64,000 nt of DNA from JAAELZ01 sp965237995 (GTDB taxonomy: Bacteria; Pseudomonadota; Gammaproteobacteria; Arenicellales; Poriferihabitantaceae), in the NCBI GenBank assembly GCA_965237995.1, contig CBDEGO010000002.1, forward strand, positions 434,001 to 498,000. Reading direction: 5' to 3'. The notes under the pieces are model-generated. The model ran no database searches. It was not told the origin of the DNA and saw only the letters and a program-made list of their open reading frames with translations. Each line of letters begins with the position of its first letter. Within the stretch, counting starts at the first letter, position 1. The translations under genes were made by a program, and so were the position numbers. Positions 26,872-36,171 of this stretch are shown here, piece by piece.

Positions 26872-28286
26872 GCTGCTACCTCATCTAATAACAACGCCTG
26901 CGCACTGATAAATGAGCCTTTAACCGCAGTCGCTGCGGCCGTAGCTGGAGAGACTAAGTGTGTACGTCCACCTTGACCTTGGCGCCCTTCAAAATTACGG
27001 TTTGACGTCGAGGCACAGCGCTCTTGGGGCTCCAATTTGTCGTCATTCATCGCTAAGCACATCGAGCACCCCGGATTGCGCCATTCAAAGCCAGCTGAGA
27101 GAAATATTTGGTCTAGCCCTTCTTGCTCTGCCTGTAATTTCACTAAGCCAGACCCAGGCACCACCAATGCTAATTTAATATTCTCAGCGACATGTTTGCC
27201 TTTTACTACTTCAGCAGCACTACGCAAATCTTCAATTCGGCTATTGGTACAAGAGCCGATAAAAACCTTATCAACCTTAATATCTTGCGCTAACGTATTG
27301 CCTTTTAACCCCATGTAATTCAGTGCCTGTTGCATACTAGCCGAGTCCGTTACGCCTTGATCGTTCGGGATTGGAACGACGCCATCTACTGGAATCACCA
27401 TTTCAGGTGACGTTCCCCATGTCATGGTGGGTTGAATTAACGCTCCTTCTAATACCACTTCACTATCAAACACTGCATCCGCATCACTGACTAAGCTTCG
27501 CCAGTGTCTTTGAGCTTTGTCCCAAAGTTCAGCGCTTGGCGCGAATGGTCGCCCTTTAAAGTAATCAATGGTTTTGCTGTCTACCGCAACCATGCCAGAG
27601 CGCGCGCCAGCTTCAATGGCCATATTACAGATAGTCATACGTCCTTCAATAGATAATTGTTCAATCACCTCACCTGCGAACTCGATGGCATAGCCCGTGC
27701 CACCTGCTGTACCAATTTGGCCAATGATAGCCAGCACAACGTCTTTTGCCGTCACGCCTGTTTGTAACTGTCCTGTCACCGTGATACGCATGTTCTTTGA
27801 CTTTCGCTGCATCAAACACTGGGTCGCCAGAACATGCTCTACTTCCGACGTACCAATGCCAAAGGCTAAAGCACCAAACGCACCATGCGTTGAAGTATGT
27901 GAGTCCCCGCAAACAACTGTCATGCCCGGTAACGTTGCGCCCTGCTCTGGCCCAATAACATGCACGATACCCTGACGCGGGTCATGCATTTGAAATTCTT
28001 CGATCCCAAAATGCGCACAGTTTTTATCTAAGGTTTCGATTTGTAACCGCGACACCGGATCATCGATAGCCGCTTCTGCAACAGTAGGGACATTATGATC
28101 GGGAACAGCCAAGATAGATTCGACTCGCCAAGGCTTTCTACCCGCAAGATGCAAGCCTTCGAATGCTTGAGGTGACGTCACTTCATGCACCAGATGGCGA
28201 TCAATATATATCAACGCTGTTCCATCAGTCTCTAGGTCGACTAGATGGTCGTCCCATAATTTATCGTAAAGTGTTTTGCCAGCCAT
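26868..28286 (-). CDS. leuC: 3-isopropylmalate dehydratase large subunit
   Basis: This 472-aa aconitase-family subunit has MAGKTLYDKLWDDHLV, HLVHEVTSPQAFEGL, VVCGDSHTSTHGAFGALAFGIGTSEVEHVLATQ and FIGSCTNSRIEDLR. GFEWRNPGCSMCLAMNDD adds the Cys pair that, with the SCTNSR Cys, ligates the 4Fe-4S cluster. It isomerises 2- and 3-isopropylmalate in leucine synthesis. It forms a two-gene leuCD operon on the minus strand. Confidence 0.97.
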   Translation of the reverse strand: MAGKTLYDKLWDDHLVDLETDGTALIYIDRHLVHEVTSPQAFEGLHLAGRKPWRVESILAVPDHNVPTVAEAAIDDPVSRLQIETLDKNCAHFGIEEFQMHDPRQGIVHVIGPEQGATLPGMTVVCGDSHTSTHGAFGALAFGIGTSEVEHVLATQCLMQRKSKNMRITVTGQLQTGVTAKDVVLAIIGQIGTAGGTGYAIEFAGEVIEQLSIEGRMTICNMAIEAGARSGMVAVDSKTIDYFKGRPFAPSAELWDKAQRHWRSLVSDADAVFDSEVVLEGALIQPTMTWGTSPEMVIPVDGVVPIPNDQGVTDSASMQQALNYMGLKGNTLAQDIKVDKVFIGSCTNSRIEDLRSAAEVVKGKHVAENIKLALVVPGSGLVKLQAEQEGLDQIFLSAGFEWRNPGCSMCLAMNDDKLEPQERCASTSNRNFEGRQGQGGRTHLVSPATAAATAVKGSFISAQALLLDEVAA

Positions 28287-28396
28287 GAAAGCTTGTGATC
28301 AAAATAAGGGCGCGCGATTTTACCACGGCCACTGCAACAGCGACGAGCGTTACAACAATTTTATGCTAAAGATAAAACGACAGCAGTAACCATCAA

Positions 28397-29386
28397 CTAT
28401 TGCTGCATATACATTGCTTCAGCCAGCAAATTCACCGTTTCTTTAGGGACTTCTCCCAAGACGGTTAGCTTATACTCGTCGACCATTCGGGTGTAAGAGT
28501 TCAACGCGCCCATACTGAGTTCTTTAACAACATCCTTCGCTTCGCTCACGTCTGGTACCACAAAAGCAGATACGTTAACCAAACCATCACTCAATACGAT
28601 ATGATGAATCTGGGATTGCAACACAGGAGAGAAACGCGTCAGAGAATGGTTTATCTCAAAATTAGGATTATCATCGTTCAATGCCCATATGGATTGCTCC
28701 TGCATGTTTTCATCATGGCCTTCGTCACCCATCCAATTTAAACTCGCAGCTTCTACCTCCGGTGCAAGGGTTTGTTTGGTTACTTGATCAAAATTTACAT
28801 CTACAAATCGATACGACTCTAGCGCCTTACCGTCTGCGCCGACTAAATCTGAGCTTAGTAATAGGTAATTTTGTTTATCAATACAGAGCAAATACCCGTA
28901 ACGGAAAGTATCTTTCGGTTGTACTGCAAGTTGTTGACACCCCCTATCTGCAACTCTGGCGTCTGCACCCAAATGAATATCGTAATTTTTATCTAGCAAG
29001 TTCATATTGCCATTGAAATTCATTGGGAAATATTGATCTATTGTAGACTGGCGAGCTTCCCTTACGCCCATATTTAGATCAGGCAACAGGCACGAAACGG
29101 CGTCTTGGCTGCTTACAATTTCGCGTTGCTGCCCATCTACGGAGCTTATTTTTTTCACACCGCCTTGCTCACTGCCCATGTGGCTAACTTTTAAAGTACT
29201 AATTTCTCCATTTCTGAAAACAATAAAACTACCACTGTAATTAAGCGCCTCACCAGACAGCGCCATCATTTGTAACCACTCTTTGCCATTTGTCGGGGAC
29301 GCCCAAGTAGATAGCGGCAAACCCCAAATAATAATACTGAGCAATGCAGCTAATTTAGCAGCAAATAGTCCCTTTTTAGTCATCAT
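28397..29386 (-). CDS. mucB: MucB/RseB periplasmic sigma-E regulator
   Basis: This 329-aa secreted protein has a signal peptide ending STWASP, followed by the MucB/RseB N-terminal LolA-like domain (WLQMMALSGEALNYSGSFIVFRNGEISTLKVSH). A smaller C-terminal domain has ALNSYTRMVDEYKLTVLGEVPKETV. The protein binds MucA/RseA in the periplasm and shields it from DegS-type proteolysis until lipoprotein or LPS stress. It is the third gene of rpoE-mucA-mucB. No mucC or mucD follows; leuC lies downstream. Confidence 0.92.
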   Translation of the reverse strand: MMTKKGLFAAKLAALLSIIIWGLPLSTWASPTNGKEWLQMMALSGEALNYSGSFIVFRNGEISTLKVSHMGSEQGGVKKISSVDGQQREIVSSQDAVSCLLPDLNMGVREARQSTIDQYFPMNFNGNMNLLDKNYDIHLGADARVADRGCQQLAVQPKDTFRYGYLLCIDKQNYLLLSSDLVGADGKALESYRFVDVNFDQVTKQTLAPEVEAASLNWMGDEGHDENMQEQSIWALNDDNPNFEINHSLTRFSPVLQSQIHHIVLSDGLVNVSAFVVPDVSEAKDVVKELSMGALNSYTRMVDEYKLTVLGEVPKETVNLLAEAMYMQQ

Positions 29387-29433
29387 GTAGACATCCTGCT
29401 ACTGACACAAAGCCTCGAGCAAAGCGTTCATTA

Positions 29434-30000
29434 TTATTTTGCACTATCTGCATTAACTATTTTCGCGTATGCAGCCAAACCATTTAACCCAGCCATACTA
29501 GAAAATTCTCCATGCGCGACAACCAAAGCTTGTAATTCTTGCTCTGCCGCTAAAAATTTATCAGTAGATTGATCATTTGAACCGGGTGATACCGCTAATT
29601 GGCTTTGCTGTAATGAATCAGTTTCTATTGGGTTAACATTTAAGAACGTGACTGCCGCTAAAGATGCCGCTGCTGCCAACATCACGATAGCAGGTAACTT
29701 ATTACTCGAATGCGCAGTAGATGGAAAAGCCACTACGTTATTTGCCTGCGTTGTCGCACCTAACAAATTAGCAGGCGCATCAATGGCTGCCTCTAGATTA
29801 ATTGAGGCGGCCACTTTATCAGCAAAACCCTCACTAACATCTGCGATGTATTCTTCACGTAGCACCGCGCGCGCATTCATCGCCGCGCGCCATTGCCGCT
29901 GTAGGTCTTTATCTTTGGATAACTGCGCTAACATTGCGTTAATGTCTGCTGCTTTTAGCTCGCCGTCAATCAAAGAAGATAGGTTTTGATTCATGCTCAT
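29434..30000 (-). CDS. mucA: anti-sigma-E factor MucA/RseA
   Basis: This 188-aa single-pass protein has a cytoplasmic RseA N-domain (NLSSLIDGELKAADINAML...RQWRAAMNARAVLREEY) that holds the sigma factor. One membrane helix lies at about 103-123 (LPAIVMLAAAASLAAVTFL), followed by a periplasmic tail of about 65 residues for MucB binding and regulated cleavage. The position directly after rpoE is diagnostic. The sequence itself is divergent from E. coli RseA, as is usual. Confidence 0.9.
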   Translation of the reverse strand: MSMNQNLSSLIDGELKAADINAMLAQLSKDKDLQRQWRAAMNARAVLREEYIADVSEGFADKVAASINLEAAIDAPANLLGATTQANNVVAFPSTAHSSNKLPAIVMLAAAASLAAVTFLNVNPIETDSLQQSQLAVSPGSNDQSTDKFLAAEQELQALVVAHGEFSSMAGLNGLAAYAKIVNADSAK

Positions 30001-30038
30001 TAGAGTTTAGCTACGGATTCAGGTAGTAGTCTATTAAA

Positions 30039-30060
30039 ACTAGATTAAGTTCCATCTAGT
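30039..30060. promoter_or_regulatory. perfect dyad in the rpoE-mucA gap
   Basis: ACTAGAT (30039-30045) and ATCTAGT (30054-30060) form a perfect 7-bp inverted repeat. The 8-nt loop reads GGAACTTA on the minus (coding) strand. GGAACTT equals the sigma-E -35 consensus, but no convincing -10 (TCTGA-like) lies 15-17 nt further on. It may be an mRNA hairpin or a protein site; the role is unproven. Confidence 0.35.
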
Positions 30061-30106
30061 CGCGATTAAATCTAGGTTTAACAATAAATAGTTGGACTTT
30101 CAATTT

Positions 30107-30682
30107 TCACTCTCGATAGGTTTTCATTGCTTCTTCGATGGTTTCTCTCGCTCGAAAAATACGTGAACGCACGGTACCAATTGGGCAATCCATGATCTGG
30201 GCAATTTCTTCGTAACTCATACCTTCAATTTCTCTTAGTATAATGGCTTCTTTTAAACTTTCGGGCAAATCTGTTATGGCTTGTTTAATCGCTGAGGCCA
30301 GCTCATCATTCATCGCGCTGGCTTCTGGCGTGTTGAAATCAGCCATTCGATCAGATTGCGCACTAAATGCCGCTTCGTCGACATCTATGTCTTGCGCGGG
30401 CGGCCTTCTGCCTGCCGACACTAAATGATTTTTGGCCGTGTTCACCGCTATGCGATATAACCAAGTATAAAACGCACTGTCTCCGCGGAAATTAGGCAAG
30501 GCGCGATAGGCCTTCACAAACGCTTCTTGCGCTATATCTTCACGTTCCATAGGGTCGCGTACGAATCGACTAATTAAACCAATTATTTTGTGCTGGTATT
30601 TAACCACCAACAAATTAAACGCTTGTTTATCCCCTTGCTGTACTCGCTTTACTAAGTCAAGGTCAATTTCTTGTTCCGTCAT
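30107..30682 (-). CDS. rpoE: RNA polymerase sigma-E (AlgU/RpoE) factor
   Basis: This 191-aa ECF sigma factor has region 2 (NLLVVKYQHKIIGLISRFV...DIAQEAFVKAYRALPNFRGDSAFYTWLYRIAVNTAKN) and region 4 (LPESLKEAIILREIEGMSYEEIAQIM, then GTVRSRIFRARE). The near-identity of these motifs to P. aeruginosa AlgU and E. coli RpoE, together with the mucA-mucB neighbours, fixes the identity. It directs the envelope-stress regulon. It is divergent from nadB across about 160 bp, as in most gammaproteobacteria. Confidence 0.97.
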   Translation of the reverse strand: MTEQEIDLDLVKRVQQGDKQAFNLLVVKYQHKIIGLISRFVRDPMEREDIAQEAFVKAYRALPNFRGDSAFYTWLYRIAVNTAKNHLVSAGRRPPAQDIDVDEAAFSAQSDRMADFNTPEASAMNDELASAIKQAITDLPESLKEAIILREIEGMSYEEIAQIMDCPIGTVRSRIFRARETIEEAMKTYRE

Positions 30683-30841
30683 TAATACACAGTTGGCGCA
30701 AGGCGTTATAGGTTCAATAATATCGATTAAATAAGCTCACGAGCAAGCAACGCTCTCGCGCTAATTAGCTTTTTGCGAATCAGGCGGCGTGCAGCTTACT
30801 CGACTGGCTTATAATCATACTATAATTTATACCTCGTTAAT

Positions 30842-32452
30842 ATGACCAAAACTATCGATAGCCCAATATTAATTGTTGGCAGTGGCCTTGCTGGTTTAAG
30901 CCTTGCCTTAAAACTGGCCAAGTCGGGCTTTACCGTTTCTGTCTTATCTAAAAAAGATATCGACGCGGGATCAACTCCTTACGCCCAAGGCGGCATGGCG
31001 GCGGTGTTAGCAGATGAAGATTCATTTGAAGACCACGCGAATGACACGCATATTGCAGGTGCAGGCCTGTGTGACCCTGAAACTGTAGATTACGTCATTA
31101 AACGCGGACCAGCGGCTATCCAATGGCTTATTGACGAAGGCACTGAGTTTACTAAAGAAAATGGAGAATACCATTTAACCCGCGAAGGTGGTCACTCGCA
31201 CAGGCGCATCATCCATGCAGCCGATGCAACAGGCAGAGCCATTCACGACACCTTGGCAGAAAAGTGCATTAACCACGCTAACATTACTTTTTACACTAAT
31301 CATGTTGCCGTCGATCTAATCACATCAAAAAAACTGGGGCTTCCCGGCACCAATCGATGTCTAGGTTTATATGCCTTAGACATCAAACAGAAACAAGTCG
31401 TTACATTTCGAGCGAGCAGAACCGTCATCGCAACCGGCGGCTATAGTAAAGTGTATTTATTTACGTCTAATTCAGATACCACCACGGGCGACGGCATCGC
31501 GATGGCGTGGAGAGCGGGTTGTAGTGTCGGCAATATGGAATTCAACCAGTTTCACCCTACTTGCTTATTTCACCCTCATGCTAAATCGTTTTTAATTTCT
31601 GAAGCGGTGCGCGGTGAAGGAGGTAAATTAGTACTGGGTGATGGCCAACCATTTATGCAAAAACACGACGAACGCGCAGAATTAGCGCCTCGCGACATTG
31701 TAGCCAGAGCTATTGACTACGAAATAAAAAAATCAGGCGACGAAAGTGTGTATTTAGACATTAGCCATCGTGACGCTGATTTCATTAAGTCTCACTTCCC
31801 AACTATTCACGCGAAGTGCTTACAGTTTGGCCTTGATATGACTAAAGAACCGCTTCCGGTGGTTCCAGCAGCACACTTCACATGCGGTGGAATATATACT
31901 GACTTAAAAGGCCGTACCGACTTAGCACATCTTTATGCGATTGGGGAATGCACGTTTACAGGTTTACACGGAGCTAATCGACTTGCGAGCAACTCGTTAC
32001 TCGAGTGCGTCGTTTTTGCTGACGCCGCCTACCATGACATTGTCAAAAACCATGACACGGTTGAACTTCCTCACCACCGCCTTCCTGAATGGGATGAAAG
32101 CCAAGTGACGGACGCCGACGAACAAGTAGTGGTTTCACATAACTGGGATGAATTGCGTCGATTCATGTGGGATTATGTCGGCATCGTCCGCAGTACAAAA
32201 CGCTTAGAGCGCGCGATGCACCGAATTAAGCTACTGCAAGAAGAAATTCAAGAATACTATGGCAATTTTAAAGTCACCAACGATTTAATTGAACTGCGCA
32301 ATCTGGTGCAAGTCGCTGAATTGATAGTAAAAAGCGCCATGAAGCGCAAAGAAAGCCGCGGGCTACACTATACTTTAGATTATCCTGAATCGCTCGATGA
32401 TGCCGAAAAAAAGGATTCAATTCTTACTCCACAACGCATAGTACAAATCTAG
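30842..32452 (+). CDS. nadB: L-aspartate oxidase
   Basis: This 536-aa flavoprotein has FAD loop ILIVGSGLAGLSLALKLA, TPYAQGGMAAVLADEDSFEDH, GGHSHRRIIHAADATGRAIH and MEFNQFHPTCLF. The C-terminal GLHGANRLASNSLLECVVFA and helical capping region with RTNDL-ELRNLVQVAELI follow. It oxidises aspartate to iminoaspartate, the first step of NAD synthesis with NadA. Its stop codon overlaps that of convergent sdhE in a shared CTAG. Confidence 0.96.
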   Translation: MTKTIDSPILIVGSGLAGLSLALKLAKSGFTVSVLSKKDIDAGSTPYAQGGMAAVLADEDSFEDHANDTHIAGAGLCDPETVDYVIKRGPAAIQWLIDEGTEFTKENGEYHLTREGGHSHRRIIHAADATGRAIHDTLAEKCINHANITFYTNHVAVDLITSKKLGLPGTNRCLGLYALDIKQKQVVTFRASRTVIATGGYSKVYLFTSNSDTTTGDGIAMAWRAGCSVGNMEFNQFHPTCLFHPHAKSFLISEAVRGEGGKLVLGDGQPFMQKHDERAELAPRDIVARAIDYEIKKSGDESVYLDISHRDADFIKSHFPTIHAKCLQFGLDMTKEPLPVVPAAHFTCGGIYTDLKGRTDLAHLYAIGECTFTGLHGANRLASNSLLECVVFADAAYHDIVKNHDTVELPHHRLPEWDESQVTDADEQVVVSHNWDELRRFMWDYVGIVRSTKRLERAMHRIKLLQEEIQEYYGNFKVTNDLIELRNLVQVAELIVKSAMKRKESRGLHYTLDYPESLDDAEKKDSILTPQRIVQI

Positions 32453-32700
32453 GCTTTGTAGTTGGCCTGTATAAGCGAAATCATCTTTTGCAAGCCTAAA
32501 TGCGCTGGCTGAGAATACTGATTTAACCAATCGCTAATATCTGGGTCTGGCTGCTCAAGCAACAAAGAAAAATCTTGCTGCTGCTCACGCGACAAACCAA
32601 CAAAGTGGTTAACCAAAAAATGTTGTAACACCGTATCTAGCTCTTTAGTGCCTCTGCGTGCGCGCCATGCTAACTTATTTAGATTAATTTCATCTACCAT
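32449..32700 (-). CDS. sdhE: succinate dehydrogenase flavinylation factor SdhE
   Basis: This 83-aa protein has the SdhE/SDHAF2 signature LAWRARRGTKELD (the RGxxE motif) and SREQQQDFSLLLEQPDPDISDWL. It assists covalent FAD attachment to SdhA. ATG 32700 is preferred to the preceding TTG. It sits 34 bp downstream of sdhB, its functional partner operon, instead of next to a separate membrane protein as in E. coli. Confidence 0.93.
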   Translation of the reverse strand: MVDEINLNKLAWRARRGTKELDTVLQHFLVNHFVGLSREQQQDFSLLLEQPDPDISDWLNQYSQPAHLGLQKMISLIQANYKA

Positions 32701-32734
32701 CAAACCATAGTGCTCAACAGTGCAGCAGTGTGCT

Positions 32735-33541
32735 TTATTTTCGCTCGACTAATTTTTGCTTAATCTTAGCGATTGCCTTGCCTGGATTTAGCCCCTTTGG
32801 GCAGGTATTAGAACAGTTCAGTATAGTGTGGCAGCGATATACTTTAAATGCGTCATCTAATTCATCTAAGCGTTCACCGGTAGATTCATCTCGACTGTCC
32901 GCTATCCAACGGTAAGCCTGTAGGAGTGTAGCCGGGCCGAGATAACGATCTCCATTCCACCAATAACTAGGACAAGACGTCGTACAACAAGCGCACAAAA
33001 TGCACTCATATAAGCCATCTAATTCCTTACGGTCTTCTTTAGACTGCAAGCGTTCTCTATCGGGAGGAGTGGCCGATTGTGTTTGGATCCAAGGCTTTAC
33101 TGAGGCATATTGCGAATAAAAATGCGTTAAATCGGTAACCAAATCGCGCACTACTTCTTGATGCGGCAGCGGGTAAACGTTTATCTCGCCTTTTACCTCA
33201 TCAATCGCTTTTGTGCACGCGAGCGTATTGGTTCCATCAATGTTCATCGCACAAGAACCGCATATTCCTTCTCTACAAGAACGTCGAAAAGCCAAGGTCG
33301 AATCTACATCGTCTTTAATATAAAGCAGTGCATCCAATACCATCGGTCCACATTGCTTGGTATCTATTTCATAGCGATCAACGGTCGGGCCTGTAGACGC
33401 TGAGGCGTCGTCACCCGGCGCGTAGCGGTATACGTTAAATACTCGCACTTTTGCTGCATCCTTCGCCTTAGCGGCTGCGGGGCCAGTATAACTTTGGCCT
33501 TGTTTAACAATTGAATTTGCTGGTAGTTTAAATTGCGCCAT
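32735..33541 (-). CDS. sdhB: succinate dehydrogenase iron-sulfur subunit
   Basis: This 268-aa subunit has all three cluster motifs: the 2Fe-2S set CREGICGSCAMNIDGTNTLAC, the 4Fe-4S set CILCACCTTSCPSYWWN, and the 3Fe-4S set CHTILNCSNTCPKGLNP. The N-terminus (VFNVYRYAPGDDA) is slightly longer than in E. coli, and the order is alpha-proteobacterial/mitochondrial-like in length. It passes electrons from FAD in SdhA to ubiquinone in SdhCD. Confidence 0.97.
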   Translation of the reverse strand: MAQFKLPANSIVKQGQSYTGPAAAKAKDAAKVRVFNVYRYAPGDDASASTGPTVDRYEIDTKQCGPMVLDALLYIKDDVDSTLAFRRSCREGICGSCAMNIDGTNTLACTKAIDEVKGEINVYPLPHQEVVRDLVTDLTHFYSQYASVKPWIQTQSATPPDRERLQSKEDRKELDGLYECILCACCTTSCPSYWWNGDRYLGPATLLQAYRWIADSRDESTGERLDELDDAFKVYRCHTILNCSNTCPKGLNPGKAIAKIKQKLVERK

Positions 33542-33615
33542 GATGAATGAGCTACTCGCTTAGTCTGCGTATATAAAAGTTTTTGGGGAAAAATCTAGAA
33601 AATTGACCGCTAGCA

Positions 33616-35409
33616 TTAATAAACACGCGCTTTAGGTGGAATGTACTCAACTTCGTCAGTTAGCGTGTAGGCATGCACTGGCCTGAAATCAAATTTAACC
33701 TTTTGCCCGCTTTCATCGAGACTAGATAGCGTATGTTTCATCCAGTTTTCATCGTCACGATCTGGAAAGTCATCGCGCGCGTGAGCGCCGCGGCTTTCCG
33801 TCCGATTCAACGCGCTATGAATTGATACGGTCGCCTGGCCCAGTAAATTTTCAAGCTCCATCGTTTCAACCAAATCAGTATTCCACGATAACCCGCGATC
33901 GGTTACTTTCACATCCTCAAAGCGTTCAACTACTTTTGACAGCTTTTCCTTACCTTCAGCCATTATCTCATCAGTTCTAAATACTGCGCAGTGAGATTGC
34001 ATTGTTTTTTGCATATCACGACGGATATGCCCATTCGCTTCCGACCCGTCGGCATACCGTAACTTGTCAAAACGCGCCAAGGCTTCGTCGCCTGAGCCAG
34101 ATTGTAATTGCACTCGACCCGAACCCGGTTTGATCAGCTCGGCTGCTCGATTAGCAGCAGCACGGCCAAACACGACTAGATCAAGTAAGGAGTTTGAACC
34201 TAAACGGTTCGCTCCGTGTACTGAAACACAGGCTGCTTCACCAATCGCCATCAGGCCAGGCACAATTTTATCTGGATCACCGTCAACTAGATTGACCACT
34301 TCACCGTGAACGTTGGTAGGGATGCCGCCCATGTTGTAATGCACGGTAGGCAACACGGGGATAGGCGCTTTAGTCACGTCGACATTGGCGAAAATTCTCG
34401 CTGACTCAGCAATTCCTGGAAGTCGCTCTTGGATTATTTCAGGGCCTAAGTGTTCTAAATGTAGAAAAATGTGGTCAGATTCTTCCCCAACACCGCGACC
34501 TTCATTGATTTCAATCGTCATCGCTCGGCTTACCACATCTCGCGATGCCAAGTCTTTAGCATTGGGTGCATAACGCTCCATGAATCGTTCACCGGTGTTG
34601 TTAGTTAAATAACCACCTTCGCCGCGAACACCTTCGGTAATCAGCACTCCTGCGCCATAAATACCTGTCGGATGAAATTGAATAAATTCCATATCTTGTA
34701 AAGGTAAGCCTGCACGCAACACCATGGCATTCCCATCACCCGTACACGTATGCGCAGAAGTACACGAGAAAAAAGAACGTCCGTAGCCTCCCGTCGCAAG
34801 AACAACTTGCTTTGCTGCAAAGCGATGCAAAGTGCCTTCATTTAAATCCCACGCCATTACACCGCGACATTCACCTTGCTCAAAAATCAAGTCAATGGCG
34901 AAGTATTCAATATAAAACTCAGCATGATGCTTTAACGCTTGTTGATACAAGGTGTGCAAAATAGCGTGGCCAGTTCGGTCAGCTGCAGCGCACGTTCGTT
35001 GTGCCCTGCCTTCACCGTAGTGCGTGGTCATTCCACCAAATGCTCGTTGATAAATTTTCCCACTATCCGTTCTAGAAAAAGGCACGCCGTAATGCTCGAG
35101 TTCCAACACCGCGTCAGCGGCATCTTTACACATATATTCAATCGCATCTTGGTCGCCGAGCCAATCAGACCCTTTAACGGTGTCATACATATGCCAGCGC
35201 CAATCATCTTCACCCACATTACCTAAGGCGGCACTAATTCCGCCTTGTGCTGCTACGGTATGACTGCGTGTCGGAAATACCTTAGTCACGCAAGCTGTAG
35301 TTAAACCCTTAGCGGCCATACCCAACGTTGCACGCAACCCCGCACCCCCTGCGCCAACAACCACGACATCGTACTGATGATCAATAACTTTATAAGAATC
35401 TGATTTCAT
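33616..35409 (-). CDS. sdhA: succinate dehydrogenase flavoprotein subunit
   Basis: This 597-aa protein is read from ATG 35409 (MKSDSYKVIDHQYDVVVVGAGGAGLR). The open frame extends 14 codons further, into sdhD, without a plausible start. The FAD-linked His region is TRSHTVAAQGGISAALG; substrate-site residues lie in FHPTGIYGAGVLITEGVRGEGG, and RTESRGAHARDDFPDRDDENW is near the end. It oxidises succinate to fumarate on the cytoplasmic side of the membrane. The gap to sdhD is only 7 bp. Confidence 0.97.
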   Translation of the reverse strand: MKSDSYKVIDHQYDVVVVGAGGAGLRATLGMAAKGLTTACVTKVFPTRSHTVAAQGGISAALGNVGEDDWRWHMYDTVKGSDWLGDQDAIEYMCKDAADAVLELEHYGVPFSRTDSGKIYQRAFGGMTTHYGEGRAQRTCAAADRTGHAILHTLYQQALKHHAEFYIEYFAIDLIFEQGECRGVMAWDLNEGTLHRFAAKQVVLATGGYGRSFFSCTSAHTCTGDGNAMVLRAGLPLQDMEFIQFHPTGIYGAGVLITEGVRGEGGYLTNNTGERFMERYAPNAKDLASRDVVSRAMTIEINEGRGVGEESDHIFLHLEHLGPEIIQERLPGIAESARIFANVDVTKAPIPVLPTVHYNMGGIPTNVHGEVVNLVDGDPDKIVPGLMAIGEAACVSVHGANRLGSNSLLDLVVFGRAAANRAAELIKPGSGRVQLQSGSGDEALARFDKLRYADGSEANGHIRRDMQKTMQSHCAVFRTDEIMAEGKEKLSKVVERFEDVKVTDRGLSWNTDLVETMELENLLGQATVSIHSALNRTESRGAHARDDFPDRDDENWMKHTLSSLDESGQKVKFDFRPVHAYTLTDEVEYIPPKARVY

Positions 35410-35416
35410 ATTTGGT

Positions 35417-35785
35417 TTATAGCGCAATGCGCAAAATCGAAAATATTGCAACTGCGCCCGCTAGTAGTAGCAAAGCCTTTACGAATAGAATGCTCGCCAT
35501 TTGCCAGCCTTTATGCGAGATATAATCTTCAATGATAACTTGCATCCCTAACTGCCCGTGATACAAAGCGAGCACGATAAACAACCCCAGCATCGGTGCA
35601 ACGTAAAACTGGCCAATCCATTCGCGCGCGGTAACCAAGTCATCACTCATCGCTTGTAGCAGACAAAAAACCATCCATAGCGACAGCGGAATTAATAATA
35701 TTGCACTAACCCGCTGCAACCACCAATGGTGGCTGCCTTCGCCTGATGCGCCCAAACCTTCCGCTTTTTTTAGCCCACTTCGCAT
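35417..35785 (-). CDS. sdhD: succinate dehydrogenase membrane anchor SdhD
   Basis: This 122-aa protein is read from ATG 35785, which overlaps the sdhC stop by one base (TAATG). The in-frame ATG at 35809 would overlap sdhC by 25 nt. Three membrane helices are visible (ISAILLIPLSLWMVFCLLQ-type, FYVAPMLGLFIVLALYHGQLG and ILFVKALLLLAGAVAIFSIL). The His in LYHGQLG-MQVIIEDY is the expected heme ligand, with the conserved Asp-Tyr nearby. It anchors the SDH complex and forms the quinone site. Confidence 0.93.
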   Translation of the reverse strand: MRSGLKKAEGLGASGEGSHHWWLQRVSAILLIPLSLWMVFCLLQAMSDDLVTAREWIGQFYVAPMLGLFIVLALYHGQLGMQVIIEDYISHKGWQMASILFVKALLLLAGAVAIFSILRIAL

Positions 35786-36171
35786 TAGACCACCCCTCGT
35801 ATTATCCATACAAGCGCTGTAAGCAGCACCGTTGCCACCAATACCAACACTCCAGTTGTTCTGACTTGCTGCATTTCAAGGCCAATTGCAGCATCCCATA
35901 ACAAATGGCGAATACCGTTACACAAGTGGTAACAAATACTTGCTGACCAAATGAATAAATAAACCAAGGCTATACCTGACTGCAGTATGTCTAACAAACC
36001 CTGATTAGACTGCGCCACCGCAACCAACCACAACACCACGAACAACACGCCTGACAGAGCAACAGCTCCTGTTATACGATGGAGGATAGATAAAACAGAC
36101 GTTATTTGCGGTTTATATATTTGCAAATGCGGCGACAATGGTCGCTGGTTTCGAGCGTCAGTTACTGGCAT
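35785..36171 (-). CDS. sdhC: succinate dehydrogenase cytochrome b556 subunit SdhC
   Basis: This 128-aa protein has RPLSPHLQIYKPQITSVLSILHRITG, which carries the quinone-site Ser and Arg. Three membrane helices follow, with the heme-ligand His in SICYHLCNGIRHLLWD. It is first gene of sdhCDAB-sdhE. The upstream 300 bp to prc must hold its promoter, but no convincing boxes stand out. Confidence 0.94.
   Translation of the reverse strand: MPVTDARNQRPLSPHLQIYKPQITSVLSILHRITGAVALSGVLFVVLWLVAVAQSNQGLLDILQSGIALVYLFIWSASICYHLCNGIRHLLWDAAIGLEMQQVRTTGVLVLVATVLLTALVWIIRGVV

Noticed and set aside
30683..30841. Sigma-E autoregulatory promoter upstream of rpoE
   Set aside because: GAACCT on the minus strand is only a partial -35, and no TCTGA-like -10 lies at the right distance.
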